Assembly: GCF_000826185.2 (NCBI RefSeq)
Contig: NZ_LN648875.1
Span: 1,439,853-1,503,852, forward strand
Origin: Microbacterium gorillae
GTDB lineage: Bacteria > Actinomycetota > Actinomycetes > Actinomycetales > Microbacteriaceae
DNA length: 64,000 bases
Reading direction: 5' to 3'
Shown here: positions 34,469 through 45,151 of the stretch, one piece after another
Numbering within the stretch: position 1 is the first letter of the stretch
Layout of the letters: every line of letters begins with the position of its first letter
Notes under the pieces: generated by a model
Database searches by the model: none
Told to the model about the DNA's origin: nothing
Seen by the model: only the letters and a program-made list of their open reading frames with translations
Made by a program: the position numbers and the translations under genes

Positions 34469-35383
34469 TCAGGTGTCCAGGCGACGGATCGGCGCGCCGG
34501 CCCGGAAGGCGCGGATCGCCTCCGTCGCACCGGCGTAGAACGCGCGGAACGCGTCGACGGTCACGTAGCCGCGGTGGCCGCTCAGCAGCAGATTCGGCAC
34601 CGCGAGCCACGGGGAATCAGGCGGGAGCGGCTCCTCGGGGAACACGTCCACCGCGGCGCGAGCGATCCGTCCCTGCGTGAGCGCCGACTCGAGTGCCCCC
34701 GGCTCCACCAGCGCGGCCCGAGCGGTGTTGATGAACCACGCGGACGGGCGCATGCGGCCGAGGTCGGCGGCGGTGACGACGCCCTGCGTCTCGGGGGTGA
34801 GCTTCAAGTGCACCGAGACGACGTCGGCTGCGGCGAAGAACTCGGCACGAGGGACATACGGCGCCGGTGCGTCATCACCCCGGCGAGGACTGAACGCGAT
34901 CACGCGCATGCCGAGGGCCTCGGCCACCGCCGCCACGGTGCGACCGATCGAGCCGAGCCCGATGATCCCGAGCGTCCGCCCGGCCAATGTCACGCCCGCG
35001 GAATGCCCCCACCGACCCGCGCGCACGGCGGCGTCCTCGGCGCCGGCGCCACGCGCCATTTCCATCAGCAGTGCGATCGTGATCTCCGCCGCGGGTTGGG
35101 ATGCGCCCGGGGTGCCGCACACCACCACACCGTGCTCCCGCGCCGCGGCCATGTCGATGTGCGCGGTGCCCAGGCCGGTCGAGACGAGCAACCGGAGGTG
35201 CGGCAGGGCGGCGAAGACATCCGCGGTGAAGCGCGTTCGTTCCCGCATCGCGACGACCACGTCGAAGTCCGCCAGAGCCGGCAGGGGAGCATCCGGGAAG
35301 AAGACGGTCTCCGCATCGAGGGCGGCCCAATCCGCACTGTCGGCGGCCAGCGCCTCCGTGTCATCGATCACGGCGATTCGCAT
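34469..35383 (-). CDS. D-2-hydroxyacid dehydrogenase
   Basis: A 304-aa NAD-dependent oxidoreductase. The nucleotide-binding signature is GIIGLGSIGRTVA (about residues 149-161). The substrate Arg lies in INTARAALVE, Glu in the EPLP region, and the catalytic His in LSGHRGYVT. ATG 35383 follows GAAGGGACA; the longer upstream frame lacks family similarity. It is convergent with the MFS gene (9-bp gap). The substrate may be a glyoxylate/hydroxypyruvate-type acid. Confidence 0.88.
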   Translation of the reverse strand: MRIAVIDDTEALAADSADWAALDAETVFFPDAPLPALADFDVVVAMRERTRFTADVFAALPHLRLLVSTGLGTAHIDMAAAREHGVVVCGTPGASQPAAEITIALLMEMARGAGAEDAAVRAGRWGHSAGVTLAGRTLGIIGLGSIGRTVAAVAEALGMRVIAFSPRRGDDAPAPYVPRAEFFAAADVVSVHLKLTPETQGVVTAADLGRMRPSAWFINTARAALVEPGALESALTQGRIARAAVDVFPEEPLPPDSPWLAVPNLLLSGHRGYVTVDAFRAFYAGATEAIRAFRAGAPIRRLDT

Positions 35384-35467
35384 GGCTGTCCCTTCGTCGC
35401 GGCGTCGTCGCGATGAGTCTACGGATCCCGGCGCGGACGGTGGATGTCCAGCCACCACGGTGTAATC

Positions 35468-35481
35468 TCGAATCGATTCGA
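35468..35481. promoter_or_regulatory. Palindrome upstream of the MATE gene
   Basis: TCGAATCGATTCGA is a perfect 14-bp palindrome about 80 bp before the MATE start, with a TAATCT box touching it at 35463-35468. A related half, CATCGAATCC, follows downstream. It resembles LacI- or GntR-type operators, but no cognate regulator is adjacent. Confidence 0.45.
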
Positions 35482-35559
35482 ACATCCCTCGACATCGAAT
35501 CCCCGCCCCGCCGATGTGCGGGGCGCTGTCATTGCCGTCCTCGTCCCGGAGCCCCCACC

Positions 35560-37053
35560 ATGTCCACCACCCTGACCACCGGCAGTGCCTGGCGCGTCAT
35601 CCTGCGTTTCTCGGTCCCGCTGCTCATCGGCAACGTGGTCCAGCAGCTGTACCAGTTCGTCGACGCCGTCGTGGTGGGACGGACCCTCGGGGTGGACGCG
35701 CTCGGCTCGGTCGGCGCGACCGGGTCCCTGCTGTTCCTGCTGCTCGGATTCGCGTGGGGCATGACCAGCGGCTTCGCGATCCCGACGGCCCAGGCGTACG
35801 GCGCCGGCGACATGACGGCGGTGCGCCGCTCGGTCGCGTCCGGCGCCATCCTCTCGCTGATCACCAGCGTGGTCCTCACGATCGCGGCACCGCTGTTGGC
35901 CCGGCCCGGCCTCGAGCTCCTCGGCACCCCGCCGGAGCTGCTGGACGGCGCGACCGTGTTCGCGCAGGTCAGTTTCCTCGGCACCGCCGCGCTGATGCTG
36001 TTCAACTTCCTCTCCGCGGTGATCCGCGCGATCGGCGACTCCCGCACGCCGCTGGTGTTCCTCACGATCTCCTGCGCGCTGAACGTCGTGCTCGTGCTGC
36101 TGATCGTCGCGATCTGGAATGGCGGTGTCGGCGGTGCGGCCCTCGCCACCGTGATCTCGCAGGCCGTGTCCGTGATCCTCTGCCTGGTCTACGTCCGTCG
36201 CCGACTGCCGGTCCTGCACGTGCGCCGCGAGGACTGGAAGGTCACGCGCGGTGAGCTCCTGCTGCACCTGCGCCTCGGTCTGCCCATGGGATTCCAGGCT
36301 TCGATCATCGCGATCGGCGCCCTGGCGGTGCAGGCCGCGCTGAACGGACTCGGTGCGGACGCGGTCGCCGCCTACACGACCGGATCGCGCGTGGACGGTC
36401 TCGCCGTCGCCCTGCTGCAATCGCTGGGGCTCGCGGTGTCGATGTACGTCGCGCAGAACTACGGCGCCGGTCGCCCGGACCGCATCCGTCGCGGCGTCGT
36501 CCAGGCGCTCATCATGGGCGTCATCGGCGCGGTCGTCCTCGGCGCGCTGCTGATCGCGTTCGGCTCGTTCATGGTTCGGCTGTTCGTCGGCGACGGGTCG
36601 GACGAGGTCGTCGAGATGGCGCACCTGCTCCTGATCGTGAACGGCGCGACGTACGTGATCCTGGCGGTGCTGTTCGTGCTGCGCGGTGCGCTGCAGGGTC
36701 TCGGACGAACCCTCGTCCCGACCGTGACCGGATTCATCGAGCTGATCATGCGCGTCGGCGCCGCGGTGATCGCGGGCGGCCTGTTCGGCTACGTCGGCGT
36801 CGTGTTCGGCAACCCGCTCGCGTGGATCGGTGCGGTCATCGTGCTCATCCCGACGTACATCGGCGCCCGGCGCGCGCTCGCCGAGTTGCCGGTCACCCCG
36901 GCGGACGGTGTGATCACCGACACCATGCCGATCTCGATCGGACTGGTTCCGGACAACGAGGCCGTGGTCGGCACCATGCTGCCGCAGCCGGTCACCGGCG
37001 CGATCATGCTGACGCCGCCGTCCCCGCGGCGTCGTCCGCGCGCGAAGCGCTGA
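35560..37053 (+). CDS. MATE-family efflux transporter
   Basis: A 497-aa multidrug/sodium antiporter-type protein with 12 predicted membrane helices. The opening VILRFSVPLLIGNVVQQLYQFVDAVVVGR is typical of MATE proteins, and a symmetric second half starts near residue 240. The C-terminal ~50 residues form a soluble, Pro/Arg-rich tail (SPRRRPRAKR). ATG 35560 is chosen by family start. The gene is convergent with the LysR gene, 1 bp apart. Confidence 0.88.
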   Translation: MSTTLTTGSAWRVILRFSVPLLIGNVVQQLYQFVDAVVVGRTLGVDALGSVGATGSLLFLLLGFAWGMTSGFAIPTAQAYGAGDMTAVRRSVASGAILSLITSVVLTIAAPLLARPGLELLGTPPELLDGATVFAQVSFLGTAALMLFNFLSAVIRAIGDSRTPLVFLTISCALNVVLVLLIVAIWNGGVGGAALATVISQAVSVILCLVYVRRRLPVLHVRREDWKVTRGELLLHLRLGLPMGFQASIIAIGALAVQAALNGLGADAVAAYTTGSRVDGLAVALLQSLGLAVSMYVAQNYGAGRPDRIRRGVVQALIMGVIGAVVLGALLIAFGSFMVRLFVGDGSDEVVEMAHLLLIVNGATYVILAVLFVLRGALQGLGRTLVPTVTGFIELIMRVGAAVIAGGLFGYVGVVFGNPLAWIGAVIVLIPTYIGARRALAELPVTPADGVITDTMPISIGLVPDNEAVVGTMLPQPVTGAIMLTPPSPRRRPRAKR

Positions 37054-37054
37054 T

Positions 37055-37888
37055 TCACCCGGCCGCGACTCGGACGGGTTCGCCCCGCAGCTCGCGAGCG
37101 AGCGTGCGGGTGGTCTCGCGGGGGACGCGCGAGGACACCACCATCGACAGGTGCAGATCACGCGGTGCGGGCAGGTCGGTCAGTTCGCGCAGACCGCTTT
37201 CGCCGCGATGCGTCACCGGGAGTGCGGTGATGCCGACGCCACTGCGCACTGCGGTGAGGACGCTCGTGAGGTCCAGGCACTCGCGCACCACCGCGCGCTG
37301 CCGACCGATGGCGGAGTCCACGATCGCCTCGCGCAGCAGGCACGGCGCGGTGAACAGGACGAGTCCGGGTCCGGAGGCCACCGTGGAGGACGCGAACCAC
37401 GCCACCGGCACGTCGCCGAGCGCGATCGTGTCCGGGCCGAGCGGTCCCAGCCCGATGATGATGTCCATCTCGTGGGACTGCGCGAACTCGCGCAGCTTGT
37501 CCGTGCGGTGGAAGCGAAATCGGGACGGCTGGTCCGGGTGCAGCGTCCGCAGCACGCGGGACACGGTGTGCAGGGTGGCGGCGGATGCCATGTCCGTGGA
37601 CGCCACGCGGAACGCGTCCGGCTCGGACGCCGCGAGATGGTCGATCGCCTCGTCGTGCAGCGCGATGAGGCGGTACGCGTCGCGGACGAGCTCCTCGCCG
37701 GCGGCCGTGAAGGCGATGCTGCGGCCGTGCCGGCGGACCAGAGCGACGCCCGTCTCCGACTCGAGCTGACGCAGGTGCGCGCTCACGGTCGGCTGCGCCA
37801 GGTGCAACGCCTCGGCGGCGCGGCCCACGCCCGCGAACGCCGCAACCGCGATGAGCGAGCGGAGCTCGGTGATCCCCAGCGTTCTCAT
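37055..37888 (-). CDS. LysR-family transcriptional regulator
   Basis: A 277-aa regulator. The N-terminal helix-turn-helix reads ITELRSLIAVAAFAGVGRAA with AQPTVSAHLRQLE, followed by the effector-binding domain. ATG 37888 starts the family core; a longer upstream frame is not supported. It is divergent from the EamA transporter gene across 98 bp, which makes that gene its likely target. Confidence 0.9.
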   Translation of the reverse strand: MRTLGITELRSLIAVAAFAGVGRAAEALHLAQPTVSAHLRQLESETGVALVRRHGRSIAFTAAGEELVRDAYRLIALHDEAIDHLAASEPDAFRVASTDMASAATLHTVSRVLRTLHPDQPSRFRFHRTDKLREFAQSHEMDIIIGLGPLGPDTIALGDVPVAWFASSTVASGPGLVLFTAPCLLREAIVDSAIGRQRAVVRECLDLTSVLTAVRSGVGITALPVTHRGESGLRELTDLPAPRDLHLSMVVSSRVPRETTRTLARELRGEPVRVAAG

Positions 37889-37986
37889 CTCCCGATGATC
37901 CCATCGTCGGCCGCGCGCGTGACGTGATTCATCAGAGATCGTGATGGGTGCGTGCGACGATGGCGAGAACAGCGCATCGTGGCGGA

Positions 37987-38976
37987 ATGTCACGGAGCTC
38001 TCGATCCCCCGTCGCCGTCACCGTGGTCGCGGCCTACGCGGCCAACTACGTCCTGACCACGCTGTGCCTGCACCAGGTCTCCCCCTTCCTCATGCTCACG
38101 ATCCGCTTCGCCCTCTCCGCAGCGATCCTCTGGCCGATGGCGCTGCTGACCCGCCGTCGCCTCCCCGTGGGACGCGTGCTCGGGCACGCGATCGGCGCCG
38201 GACTGCTCGTCCAGGGTGCGCAGTTCGTCGGAACCTACTGGGCGGTTCACGCAGGCGTCGGCGCGGGGTTCACCGCGCTGGTGATCGCCATGAATCCGGT
38301 GGTCACGGCCGTGCTCACCGCGCTGGTGCTGCGGCGACCGGACTCCGCGCTCGGCGTCGGTTCGGTGATCGTCGGGGCTGCGGCGGTGATCATCGCCTGC
38401 GTACCGCGCATCATCGGCGACGCACGCCTGGGCCCTGCGATCATCGCGGTCGTCGCGGCGATGCTCGGCCTGGCGGTGGGTTCCCTGTGGCAGGCGCAGC
38501 GGCTCGGATCGGTGGATCCGATCTCGTTCACCGCGATCGGGGTGACGGCGTCGCTGCCGGTCTCGGCCGCCCTGATCCCGTTCGAGCACGTGATCATGCC
38601 GGAGGGACCCACGTGGTTCCTCGTCGTGGCGGTGGCCGCGATCGGAGTGGTGGGCACCGTCGGCTACGCCTCCCTCGTGCGATCCGTCGGGGCACGGTCG
38701 GCCTCGGTCGTCTTCGCCGTCATTCCGGCCGCCACCGCGCTGATCGCCGGGCTCGTCCTGGGAGAGCCGGTCACGGTCGCCGGACTGCTCGGGCTCATCG
38801 CGGGCGCCGCGGCCTGGGCGATGCGGTTCCGCGCCCGGCCGGCGGGACCGGAGGCCGCGGCGAGTGGGGGAGCCCACCCGGGGCGCATACGATCGAGGGA
38901 TGACGACCTACTTCGAGCGGATCGACGAGCAGCGCTTCATCGCGACGGAGGCCGTGCAAGGGGCCTGGAACACTGA
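37987..38976 (+). CDS. EamA/DMT-family transporter
   Basis: A 329-aa drug/metabolite transporter with ten predicted membrane helices in two EamA repeats. CATCGT ends 6 nt before ATG 37987 and there is no Shine-Dalgarno, so initiation is probably leaderless. The C-terminal tail overlaps the next gene by 77 bp in another frame, and the last ~30 residues are low in structure. The divergent LysR gene probably regulates it. The substrate is unknown, perhaps an amino acid or metabolite exported from the cell. Confidence 0.85.
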   Translation: MSRSSRSPVAVTVVAAYAANYVLTTLCLHQVSPFLMLTIRFALSAAILWPMALLTRRRLPVGRVLGHAIGAGLLVQGAQFVGTYWAVHAGVGAGFTALVIAMNPVVTAVLTALVLRRPDSALGVGSVIVGAAAVIIACVPRIIGDARLGPAIIAVVAAMLGLAVGSLWQAQRLGSVDPISFTAIGVTASLPVSAALIPFEHVIMPEGPTWFLVVAVAAIGVVGTVGYASLVRSVGARSASVVFAVIPAATALIAGLVLGEPVTVAGLLGLIAGAAAWAMRFRARPAGPEAAASGGAHPGRIRSRDDDLLRADRRAALHRDGGRARGLEH

Positions 38977-39670
38977 CGAGCAGCACATCGCACCCGTCCT
39001 CGGGCTCATCGCCCATGTGATCGAGCGGGACCGCATCGCGCGAGCGGGCGACGGCCTGCGACTCTCGCGCATCTCGTATGACATCCTCGGGGTGCTGCCG
39101 ATCGCCGAGGTCGAGATCGCGGTCCGCGTGCTGCGTCCGGGACGCACGATCGAACTCGTCGAGGCGACGCTCAGTCATGACGGCCGTCCGGCCGTGCTGG
39201 CCCGCGCCTGGTTCCTCGCCGCCGGTGACACCACGCAGATCGCCGGATCCGCGTTGCCGCCGTTTCCCGCCGACGGATTCCAGCCGTGGGATGGCAGCAC
39301 GGTGTGGCCGGGTGCGTTCATCGGCGAGGCGCAGGTGGACTGGATTCCGGACGAGCCCGGGCGCGCGCGCTTCCGGGTGCATCCGACCGTGCCGCTGCTG
39401 GCGGACGAGCCGGTCAGCGCGACGGCGCGCACGCTGGGCTTCCTCGACATCGCGAACGGCATCTCGCCGCGCCTGCGACCCGAGGACGCGCACTACCCGA
39501 ACGTGGACCTCACCGCGCACCTGTTCCGCGAACCGTCGGGCGCGTGGATCGGCTATGACACCGCCGTGTCCTTCGGGCCGGACGGACGCGGACTGACGCA
39601 CACGGTGCTGCACGACGAGCACGGGCCGTTCGGGACGTCGTCGCAGAGCCTCACCGTCCGTCCGCGCTGA
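38900..39670 (+). CDS. Acyl-CoA thioesterase domain protein
   Basis: A 256-aa protein with a double hotdog arrangement. The first half carries GNTDEQHIAPVLGL-like text with RISYDILGVLPIAEVEIAVRVLRPGRTIELVEA, which is typical of TesB-like thioesterases. The second half ends in TAHLFREPSGAWIGYDTAVSFG-type text. TACGAT lies 6 nt before the ATG, which suggests a leaderless mRNA. A second related gene lies at 42604. The acyl-CoA substrate is unknown. Confidence 0.83.
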   Translation: MTTYFERIDEQRFIATEAVQGAWNTDEQHIAPVLGLIAHVIERDRIARAGDGLRLSRISYDILGVLPIAEVEIAVRVLRPGRTIELVEATLSHDGRPAVLARAWFLAAGDTTQIAGSALPPFPADGFQPWDGSTVWPGAFIGEAQVDWIPDEPGRARFRVHPTVPLLADEPVSATARTLGFLDIANGISPRLRPEDAHYPNVDLTAHLFREPSGAWIGYDTAVSFGPDGRGLTHTVLHDEHGPFGTSSQSLTVRPR

Positions 39671-39676
39671 CCCGGC

Positions 39677-40774
<1,098 letters not shown>

Positions 40775-41014
40775 GGCGCCAACCTATGAGGCTCCCGTGC
40801 GCAGCAGAAGGGCTTCCGATCACGATCCGATGACCATCGGATCACGCTTCGGACACGGCCCTCCGGAGCGAGTCAGGGCTGGTGAGAGGCCGCTTTCGCG
40901 CGGAGCTCTCGGTCATGCCGCCACCCCGGGAATGCGCGGCGGACGGAGGGGACGTGTGTCGCCGCGTGACGCACGCAGATGGTGTCCGGACGCCGTCGGG
41001 CATACCGTCGTCGC

Positions 41015-41638
41015 ATGTCCGACACGATCGCTCCGCCCGCCGCGGCCGCCTCCGGCACCGAGGCGCCCACGCCGCTGCGCGTCGTCGCGGTGTCCGGTTC
41101 CCTGCATGAGCCGAGCAAGACGACGGCGCTGGTGTCCTCGATCCTGGACGCGGTCAGCAGCCGGGCGAACGTCGAAACGCGGCTGATCGAACTCTCCCGT
41201 GTCGGACCGCTGTTCGCCGGAACGCTCTCGCGTGATCAGCTGCCCGCCGAGGTCGAGGAGATCCTGCAGGCCATCGAAGGGGCCGATCTGCTCGTCGTGG
41301 CGAGCCCGGTCTACCGCGCCTCGTTCACCGGACTGTTCAAGCACCTGTTCGACTTCGTCGGCCAATACGCGCTGATCGGAGCGCCCGTTCTCCTGGCGGC
41401 GACCGGAGGCGGCGAACGCCACGCCCTGATCCTCGATCACCAACTGCGGCCGCTGTTCAGCTTCTTCCAAGCGCTCACCCTTCCGCTCGGCGTCTACGCC
41501 AGCACGAACGATTTCGACGGTTACGTCCTACGCGAGGGCCCGGTGCGCGAACGCGTCGACGAGGCCGTGAACCGCGCGCTGCCGCTGATCGAGCAGGCCG
41601 CGCGGGTGCGGGTTTCCGACCGCGTGTCCGCCTTCTGA
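41015..41638 (+). CDS. NADPH-dependent FMN reductase (MsuE-like)
   Basis: A 207-aa flavodoxin-fold reductase. The phosphate-binding loop is AVSGSLHEPSKT (about residues 27-38) and the family motif VASPVYRASFTGLFKHLFDFV spans about 95-115. It would supply reduced FMN to a two-component monooxygenase, as MsuE does for sulfonate use, but no such oxygenase is adjacent. ATG 41015 follows TACCGT by 6 nt and is probably leaderless. Confidence 0.88.
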   Translation: MSDTIAPPAAAASGTEAPTPLRVVAVSGSLHEPSKTTALVSSILDAVSSRANVETRLIELSRVGPLFAGTLSRDQLPAEVEEILQAIEGADLLVVASPVYRASFTGLFKHLFDFVGQYALIGAPVLLAATGGGERHALILDHQLRPLFSFFQALTLPLGVYASTNDFDGYVLREGPVRERVDEAVNRALPLIEQAARVRVSDRVSAF

Positions 41639-41668
41639 CTCCGGTGTTCTGACTCGAGGCGTTCGGCC

Positions 41669-42511
41669 TCAGGCTCCGGGGCGCCCGGTGAAGTGATCCA
41701 TCGACGAGTAGACGTGGAACACCCGGTCTGCGATGACGTCCCACAGCGGGGTCGGCAGGACGCCGCGCAGAGCCATCGCGAGCTTCACCGTCCAGGGCTT
41801 GGTGACCATCGCGCGACCCGCGATCATCCCGTCCCACGCCGCACGTGTGGCCTGACGCGGGGTCATGATCGGGGTCAGCAGCGGTCCGCGGGCGCCGGCG
41901 AACATGCCCGTGGAGACGTAGCTGGGGCAGAACGTGGTGACCTTCACGTGGCGGTGACCTTCACGACCGAGCTCCAGGCGGACGGAGTCGCTCCAGCCGA
42001 TCATCGCCCACTTGCTGGCGGCGTACACGCTCATGTGCGGGTTCGCGAGGGTTCCGGCGGCGGAGGCGACGTTGAGGATCCGCTTCGGCCGGGACGTGTC
42101 GGCGATCATGCCGGGCAGGAGCTCGCGGGTCAGCCACATCGCCGCGAGGGTGTTGATCCGCATCGTGAGTTCGATGTCGCGCTCCGGGTCGTGCTCCCAG
42201 AACAGCGAGCCGCGCACGATGCCGGCGTTGTTGATCAGGACGTCGACGCGATCGAAGTCGGCCAGCGTCCGGGCGACGCCGTCGCGGACGTCCTCCGATC
42301 GCGAGACGTCGACGCGGTACGCGCGCGCATCCGTCCCGGAGCGGGAGAGCTCGGCCGCCAGTGCCGTGGCGGTCGCCTCATCCACGTCCCACAGGGCGAT
42401 GCGTGCGGCGCCCGCTGCGACGGCACGGCGTGCGTACAGCTCGCCCATGCCGCGTGCGGCTCCGGTGATCAGAACGGTCGATCCGGCGATGACGTCGCGA
42501 GTGTTCGGCAT
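41669..42511 (-). CDS. Short-chain dehydrogenase/reductase
   Basis: A 280-aa classical SDR. The cofactor motif is ITGAARGMGE (TGxxxGxG) near residues 15-24. NNAG follows in LINNAGIVRG, and the catalytic YxxxK is in VYAASKWAM. ATG 42511 is preferred because AAGGAG precedes it at good spacing. It is divergent from the thioesterase gene at 42604. The substrate is unknown. Confidence 0.88.
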   Translation of the reverse strand: MPNTRDVIAGSTVLITGAARGMGELYARRAVAAGAARIALWDVDEATATALAAELSRSGTDARAYRVDVSRSEDVRDGVARTLADFDRVDVLINNAGIVRGSLFWEHDPERDIELTMRINTLAAMWLTRELLPGMIADTSRPKRILNVASAAGTLANPHMSVYAASKWAMIGWSDSVRLELGREGHRHVKVTTFCPSYVSTGMFAGARGPLLTPIMTPRQATRAAWDGMIAGRAMVTKPWTVKLAMALRGVLPTPLWDVIADRVFHVYSSMDHFTGRPGA

Positions 42512-42603
42512 GGTGCTCCTTGTTCGACCTCCCCATTGTGCACTCTGAGTCGCCATCGATGACACTCAGTCCCACGGGTCGGCGCGTCGGGCAGAATCAG
42601 GTC

Positions 42604-43404
42604 ATGACGCTTTTCGACGACGCCATCGCCCTCACGCCGGACGGCGAGAACGCCGTCACCGCGCACACCCATCCGGCCTGGGGGAACATGGTCGGTCCGT
42701 TCGGCGGCATCACCGCCGCGACCGCGCTCGCGGCGGTGCAGGCGCACCCCGACGCGATCGGGGAGCCGGCGGCGCTCACCGTGAACTTCGCCGGGCCGCT
42801 CACCGAGGGTCCGTGGCGCCTGCGGGTTCGACCGGTGCGGACGAACCGCTCCAACCAGCACTGGTTGATCCTCGGTGAACAGGACGGGCAGACGGTGCTC
42901 ACCGGAACGGCACTGCTCGCCCTCCCGCACCGCGGCTGGGAGGCACAGGATGCGGTGATGCCGGTCGTGGACGCCCCGGAGGCCTATCCGGTGGCGGAGA
43001 TCGAACGAACGTCGGAGTGGCTGAACCGCTACCGGATGCGCTTCGTCAGTGGGGGACTGCCGGGACCGACGCCGACCGGCGACGCGGAGAGCATCTGCTG
43101 GCTGTCCCAGACCGAGCTCCGCCCGTGGGACCACGCCGCGATCGCCGCCGCGGCCGATGCGTCCTTCCCGCGGATCTTCCTGCACACCGGGATGCGAGCC
43201 GCGACCGGGACCGTGTCGATGACGACCTACTTCCACGACGACGCGGAGGTGCTGGCCGGCACTCCGGAGCAGCTGCTGCTGCAGGCCGCCGCGTCGCGGT
43301 TCTCGGAGGGGATGTTCGATCAGCACGCGCGACTGTTCGCTCCGGACGGACGACTGGTCGCCACCTCGCACCAGACGGTCTACTACAAGGTTCGGGAGCC
43401 CTGA
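42604..43404 (+). CDS. Acyl-CoA thioesterase family protein (double hotdog)
   Basis: A 266-aa TesB/4HBT_3-like protein. The text WGNMVGPFGGITAATALAAV near residues 26-45 and TYFHDDAEVLAGTP-type text near the end mark the two hotdog halves. A CAGAAT box ends 6 nt before ATG 42604, so it is probably leaderless. It is distantly similar in type to the gene at 38900. The reaction would be hydrolysis of an acyl-CoA ester. Confidence 0.84.
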   Translation: MTLFDDAIALTPDGENAVTAHTHPAWGNMVGPFGGITAATALAAVQAHPDAIGEPAALTVNFAGPLTEGPWRLRVRPVRTNRSNQHWLILGEQDGQTVLTGTALLALPHRGWEAQDAVMPVVDAPEAYPVAEIERTSEWLNRYRMRFVSGGLPGPTPTGDAESICWLSQTELRPWDHAAIAAAADASFPRIFLHTGMRAATGTVSMTTYFHDDAEVLAGTPEQLLLQAAASRFSEGMFDQHARLFAPDGRLVATSHQTVYYKVREP

Positions 43405-43437
43405 CGCCGCAGCCGGTCGGTGGGGCATGATCGGGGG

Positions 43438-44613
43438 ATGATTCCGGACGACATGCAGTTGGACACCCTCGCCGTGCACGCCGGTCGTGCTGACCTCGCC
43501 GCGCAGGGTGTGCACGCTCCGCCGATCGACCTGTCCACCACGAATCCGCTGCCATCCCTGCTCGCCGGCGGAGACGCCTACGAGGCCCTCGCGACCGGCG
43601 GGCGTCCGCTCGCCGACGGCGGTCTGGTCTACCAGCGCCTGTGGAATCCGACCGTGGCGCGCTTCGAGGACGCGCTCGCCGCGCTGGAGCATGCCGAGGC
43701 GGCCGTGGCGTTCGCCTCGGGCATGGCGGCGATGACGGCCGCCATCCTCGCCGCCCGTGCCGACGGGCGCCCCGGCGTCGTGGCGGTCCGGCCGCTGTAC
43801 GGCGGGACCGACCATCTGCTGGACTCGGGGCTCCTCGGCACCGACACCGTCTTCGTCGAACCGAGCGGTGTCGCGGACGCGGTCGGGCCGGGCACCGGAC
43901 TGATCGTGATCGAGACGCCGGGAAATCCGACCCTTGAGCTCGTCGACATCGCCGCGGTGGTCGCCGCGGCCGGAGAGGTGCCGGTCGTCGTCGACAACAC
44001 GTTCGCGACCCCCGTCCTGCAGAATCCGCTGGATCTCGGGGCCGCGATGTCGCTGCACAGCGCGACGAAGTACCTCGGCGGCCACGGCGACGTCATCGGT
44101 GGTGTCATCGCGTGCGCGGAGCCGATGGCCGTCCGGTTGCGTCAGGTGCGCGCGATCACCGGGGCGCTGATGCACCCGCTGTCGGCCTACCTGCTGCATC
44201 GCGGACTGCAGACGCTGCCCCTGCGGTTGCGGGCCCAGCAGGAGAGCGCGCGGATCATCGCCGCGCACCTGGCCGATCATCCCGCCGTCGCGGCGGTCCA
44301 CTTCCCGGGCCTCGATCCGGACCCGGCCGGCCTCCTGCAGCGGCAGCAGCGCGGACCCGGCGCCATGCTCGCGGTCCGCCTCGCGGGCGGGTACGACGCC
44401 GCGGCAACAGCGGTGGAGCGCGTTCGTCTCTTCACGCACGCGGTGTCCCTCGGCGGGGTGGATTCACTGATCCAGCATCCGGCCGCGCTCACCCATCGGC
44501 CGGTCGCGCCGGAGGCCCGTCCGTCCGCCGACGTGCTGCGCCTGTCGATCGGGCTCGAGGCCGTCGAGGACCTCATCGCCGACCTGGACCAGGCGCTGGA
44601 CGCGCGCACCTGA
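43438..44613 (+). CDS. Cys/Met metabolism PLP-dependent enzyme (cystathionine gamma-synthase/lyase family)
   Basis: A 391-aa PLP enzyme. The PLP lysine is in [15 protein letters not shown] (Lys206). Other conserved segments are [15 protein letters not shown] and [13 protein letters not shown]. The active-site Lys follows SAT, as in cystathionine gamma-synthase, gamma-lyase and methionine gamma-lyase, and the exact reaction cannot be fixed by eye. A CATGAT box ends 6 nt before the start. The Fur-family gene follows 92 bp later. Confidence 0.9.
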   Translation: MIPDDMQLDTLAVHAGRADLAAQGVHAPPIDLSTTNPLPSLLAGGDAYEALATGGRPLADGGLVYQRLWNPTVARFEDALAALEHAEAAVAFASGMAAMTAAILAARADGRPGVVAVRPLYGGTDHLLDSGLLGTDTVFVEPSGVADAVGPGTGLIVIETPGNPTLELVDIAAVVAAAGEVPVVVDNTFATPVLQNPLDLGAAMSLHSATKYLGGHGDVIGGVIACAEPMAVRLRQVRAITGALMHPLSAYLLHRGLQTLPLRLRAQQESARIIAAHLADHPAVAAVHFPGLDPDPAGLLQRQQRGPGAMLAVRLAGGYDAAATAVERVRLFTHAVSLGGVDSLIQHPAALTHRPVAPEARPSADVLRLSIGLEAVEDLIADLDQALDART

Positions 44614-44667
44614 GGGAATTGTTCGACGCGATCCGGCAATTCGTGCCGACACGCCGCGAAAGAGGTT

Positions 44668-44707
44668 AATGACTTACAACGGTGAATGATTTACAGTGAT
44701 GAATCAT
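44668..44707. promoter_or_regulatory. Tandem repeats and inverted repeat at the Fur-family start
   Basis: Two adjacent 17-bp copies (44668-44684 and 44685-44701) share 13 of 17 bases on the pattern AATGAyTTACA. An ATGATT/AATCAT inverted repeat spans 44686-44707 and overlaps the ATG. The AT-rich site within GC-rich DNA fits a Fur/Zur-type operator, so autorepression is likely. Confidence 0.55.
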
Positions 44708-45122
44708 GAACAGTTCACCTATCATGGAGGTCATGTCGACCGTCCAGACGAGGGCTGTGCTCATGGCGCTGCAGCGCCTCGGCCACGCGACGAATCTCGA
44801 GCTCCACGAGGCCTTGGCCGCGGACCTGCCCGAGCTGTCGCTGACGTCGATGCACCGCATCACCGCCCGCCTGATCGAGAGAGGCGAGATCGGAACGGTC
44901 GCCACCGACGCACGCACGGTCGTGCTCGATGCCCGTCCCGAGACGCACGACCACTTCGTGTGCACGAAGTGCGGCGGCGTCGTCGACATCGAGATTCCGG
45001 ACTCGGCGATCAACGCCATCCAGCAGCAGCTCGGCACCCACCTCGCAGACGCCGGAGTCGTCGTGCGCGGTGTGTGCGCGGTGTGCCGTACCCGCGAGGG
45101 GTCGGCGCAGCGCTCGTCGTAA
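44706..45122 (+). CDS. Fur-family metalloregulator
   Basis: A 138-aa regulator with the winged helix of the Fur family (LSLTSMHRITARLIERGEI). The metal region has HDHFVCTKCGGVVDIEI, and a second pair GVCAVC near the C-terminus completes the four-Cys structural zinc site. The residues do not decide clearly between Zur, Fur and PerR types. ATG 44706 is taken; an alternative at 44724 also exists. Operator-like repeats overlap the start. It precedes a small DUF2892 membrane protein gene by 29 bp. Confidence 0.88.
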   Translation: MNSSPIMEVMSTVQTRAVLMALQRLGHATNLELHEALAADLPELSLTSMHRITARLIERGEIGTVATDARTVVLDARPETHDHFVCTKCGGVVDIEIPDSAINAIQQQLGTHLADAGVVVRGVCAVCRTREGSAQRSS

Positions 45123-45151
45123 CGGGTGGACTCCGAAAGAAGGAGGACATC

